64,000 nt of DNA. Source: Chitinophagaceae bacterium (GTDB taxonomy: Bacteria; Bacteroidota; Bacteroidia; Chitinophagales; Chitinophagaceae). The stretch is taken from the NCBI GenBank assembly GCA_022843585.1, contig JALHNJ010000003.1, positions 248,001 through 312,000 on the forward strand, read 5' to 3'. The notes under the pieces are model-generated. The model worked only from the letters and a program-made list of their open reading frames with translations, had not been told where the DNA came from and ran no database searches. Each line of letters starts with the position of its first letter. Position 1 is the stretch's first letter. The translations under genes were made by a program, and so were the position numbers. Shown piece after piece: positions 63,205 to 64,000 of the stretch.

Positions 63205-64000
63205 ATGAATGGTCAGATCAATCAATTAGTAAAGTCGTTGCTGCAAAAAGATTCGTTGGAGCATTGTAGCCTGGAGGAATTACAAACCTTTGCAGATCGT
63301 CATCCGTATTTTGGCGCTGCACAATTATTGTTGACAAAAAAATTAAAGACAGAAGACTCTGCCCAATACAATGATCAGTTACAAAAAACTTTTCTTTTCT
63401 TTCATAACCCACTTTGGGTAGAGCAATTATTGAGCGATACAGGACATGCAGAAATCATTCTCGCAAAAAAAACAGCAGTGCCTGAAATTGATGAAGCAAT
63501 ACAAGAACCTGCTGTAACCATTACAGATAGCAAAGTACCAGTGAGTGAGCCTATTTTAGAAATTGAAAAAAAGATTGCACCAAATCAAGCTGTAGAAAAG
63601 ATAGAAACTATAATTGAAGAAACAACAGATGTGGTAAGCCTGGCCGAACAAAATGCGGAAGAACCAGAAATGAAAATCCCGCAACTGAAAATGGAGCCAT
63701 TCGATCCAACCAAAACCGAACTTACATTTGAACCGTTCCATACGGTTGACTATTTTGCTTCCCAGGGTATCAAATTTAAAGAGGAGGAGAAACCGCTTGA
63801 TAAATTTGGACTTCAGTTAAAAAGCTTTACATCCTGGCTTAAAACAATGAAAAAGTTGCCGGTAAGCGAAATTGCGGCTGTGGTGGATGGCATTAGTGAG
63901 AAAAAAGTTGAAAAACTGGCTGAACACTCTTTGCAACAACGGGAAATTGTAACTGAAGCCATGGCAGAAGTGTGGGAAAAACAGGGTAACAACGCCAAAG
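63205..64000 (+). CDS. hypothetical protein, 3' end beyond the window
   Basis: Open from the ATG at 63205 to the window edge (265 codons, no stop), 20 bp after lptE, so the product is truncated here. The start MNGQINQLVKSLLQKDS is followed by an N-terminal helical part with HPYFGAAQLLLTKKL (about residues 33-47), a long acidic low-complexity middle (about 88-160, rich in Glu, Ile, Pro and Val), then VDYFASQGIKFKEEEKPLDKF and a region with LKSFTSWLKTMKKLP (about 207-221). I recognise no named family. It is probably in the same operon as miaB and lptE. Confidence 0.8.
   Translation, partial: MNGQINQLVKSLLQKDSLEHCSLEELQTFADRHPYFGAAQLLLTKKLKTEDSAQYNDQLQKTFLFFHNPLWVEQLLSDTGHAEIILAKKTAVPEIDEAIQEPAVTITDSKVPVSEPILEIEKKIAPNQAVEKIETIIEETTDVVSLAEQNAEEPEMKIPQLKMEPFDPTKTELTFEPFHTVDYFASQGIKFKEEEKPLDKFGLQLKSFTSWLKTMKKLPVSEIAAVVDGISEKKVEKLAEHSLQQREIVTEAMAEVWEKQGNNAK

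Overview
This is an AT-rich Bacteroidota chromosome segment, most likely from a Chitinophagaceae-type organism. The evidence is: several TonB-dependent or outer-membrane barrel proteins with N-terminal carboxypeptidase-regulatory-like domains; a type IX secretion (T9SS) PorP/SprF protein next to a giant secreted protein with a gliding-motility-type C-terminus; signal peptides ending in Ala-Gln; a DUF5686 protein; and many promoters of the Bacteroidota form TTG-N19-22-TAnnTTTG with little Shine-Dalgarno signal. No plasmid, phage, IS or CRISPR feature was seen. The window reads as ordinary chromosome with housekeeping genes mixed among envelope genes.

Layout. 1-3.6 kb: 3' end of a DinB-family gene, a Prc/Tsp tail-specific protease, tRNA-His(GTG) and a DUF445 membrane protein. 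3.8-9.7 kb: an outer-membrane barrel protein, then a tightly overlapping sugar operon (Gfo/Idh/MocA dehydrogenase and two glycosyltransferases, the second apparently starting at a CTG codon). 9.7-14.5 kb: FtsE-like ATPase, purM, ribF (divergent from purM), a lipoprotein and holA. 14.7-18.7 kb: an unfamiliar trio of two paralogous membrane-anchored coiled-coil proteins flanking an exported protein with actin/Ppx-like (ASKHA) motifs, then a methyltransferase. 18.8-27.3 kb: a large TonB-dependent receptor, purC, a small lipoprotein, a lactonase-type beta-propeller, a membrane histidine kinase and TrhO. 27.6-38.9 kb: a DUF5686 outer-membrane protein, a small membrane protein, penicillin acylase, LemA, an M48 protease, Pcm, phosphoglucomutase and a DUF2279 protein. 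39.0-44.9 kb: a membrane iron-sulfur protein and its probable cysteine-rich (CCG) partner, separated by an outer-membrane protein, an opposite-strand ATP-grasp/Crp/LysE operon and a DUF4190 protein. 44.9-45.9 kb: two small conserved proteins.

45.9-57.1 kb holds the most interesting locus, a minus-strand operon: an exported TPR-CHAT (caspase-like) protein with the catalytic His and Cys present, then a roughly 2,430-residue T9SS cargo, then a PorP/SprF outer-membrane protein. The cargo has 12 kelch-like blades, 17 tandem 52-residue Ig-like repeats with a four-repeat superperiod, a PKD domain and a gliding-type sorting domain. The spacings of 23 and 10 bp imply co-expression. A secreted caspase-fold peptidase made with a giant adhesin and its outer-membrane attachment protein suggests a cell-surface system in which the peptidase processes or releases the cargo; this function is inferred.

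57.4-64 kb: another outer-membrane receptor, then a plus-strand cluster of miaB, a sigma-54 activator lacking a receiver domain, an LptE-like lipoprotein and an ORF that runs off the window. Start codons were chosen by signal peptide or domain boundaries and by promoter positions; several differ from the longest possible ORF.
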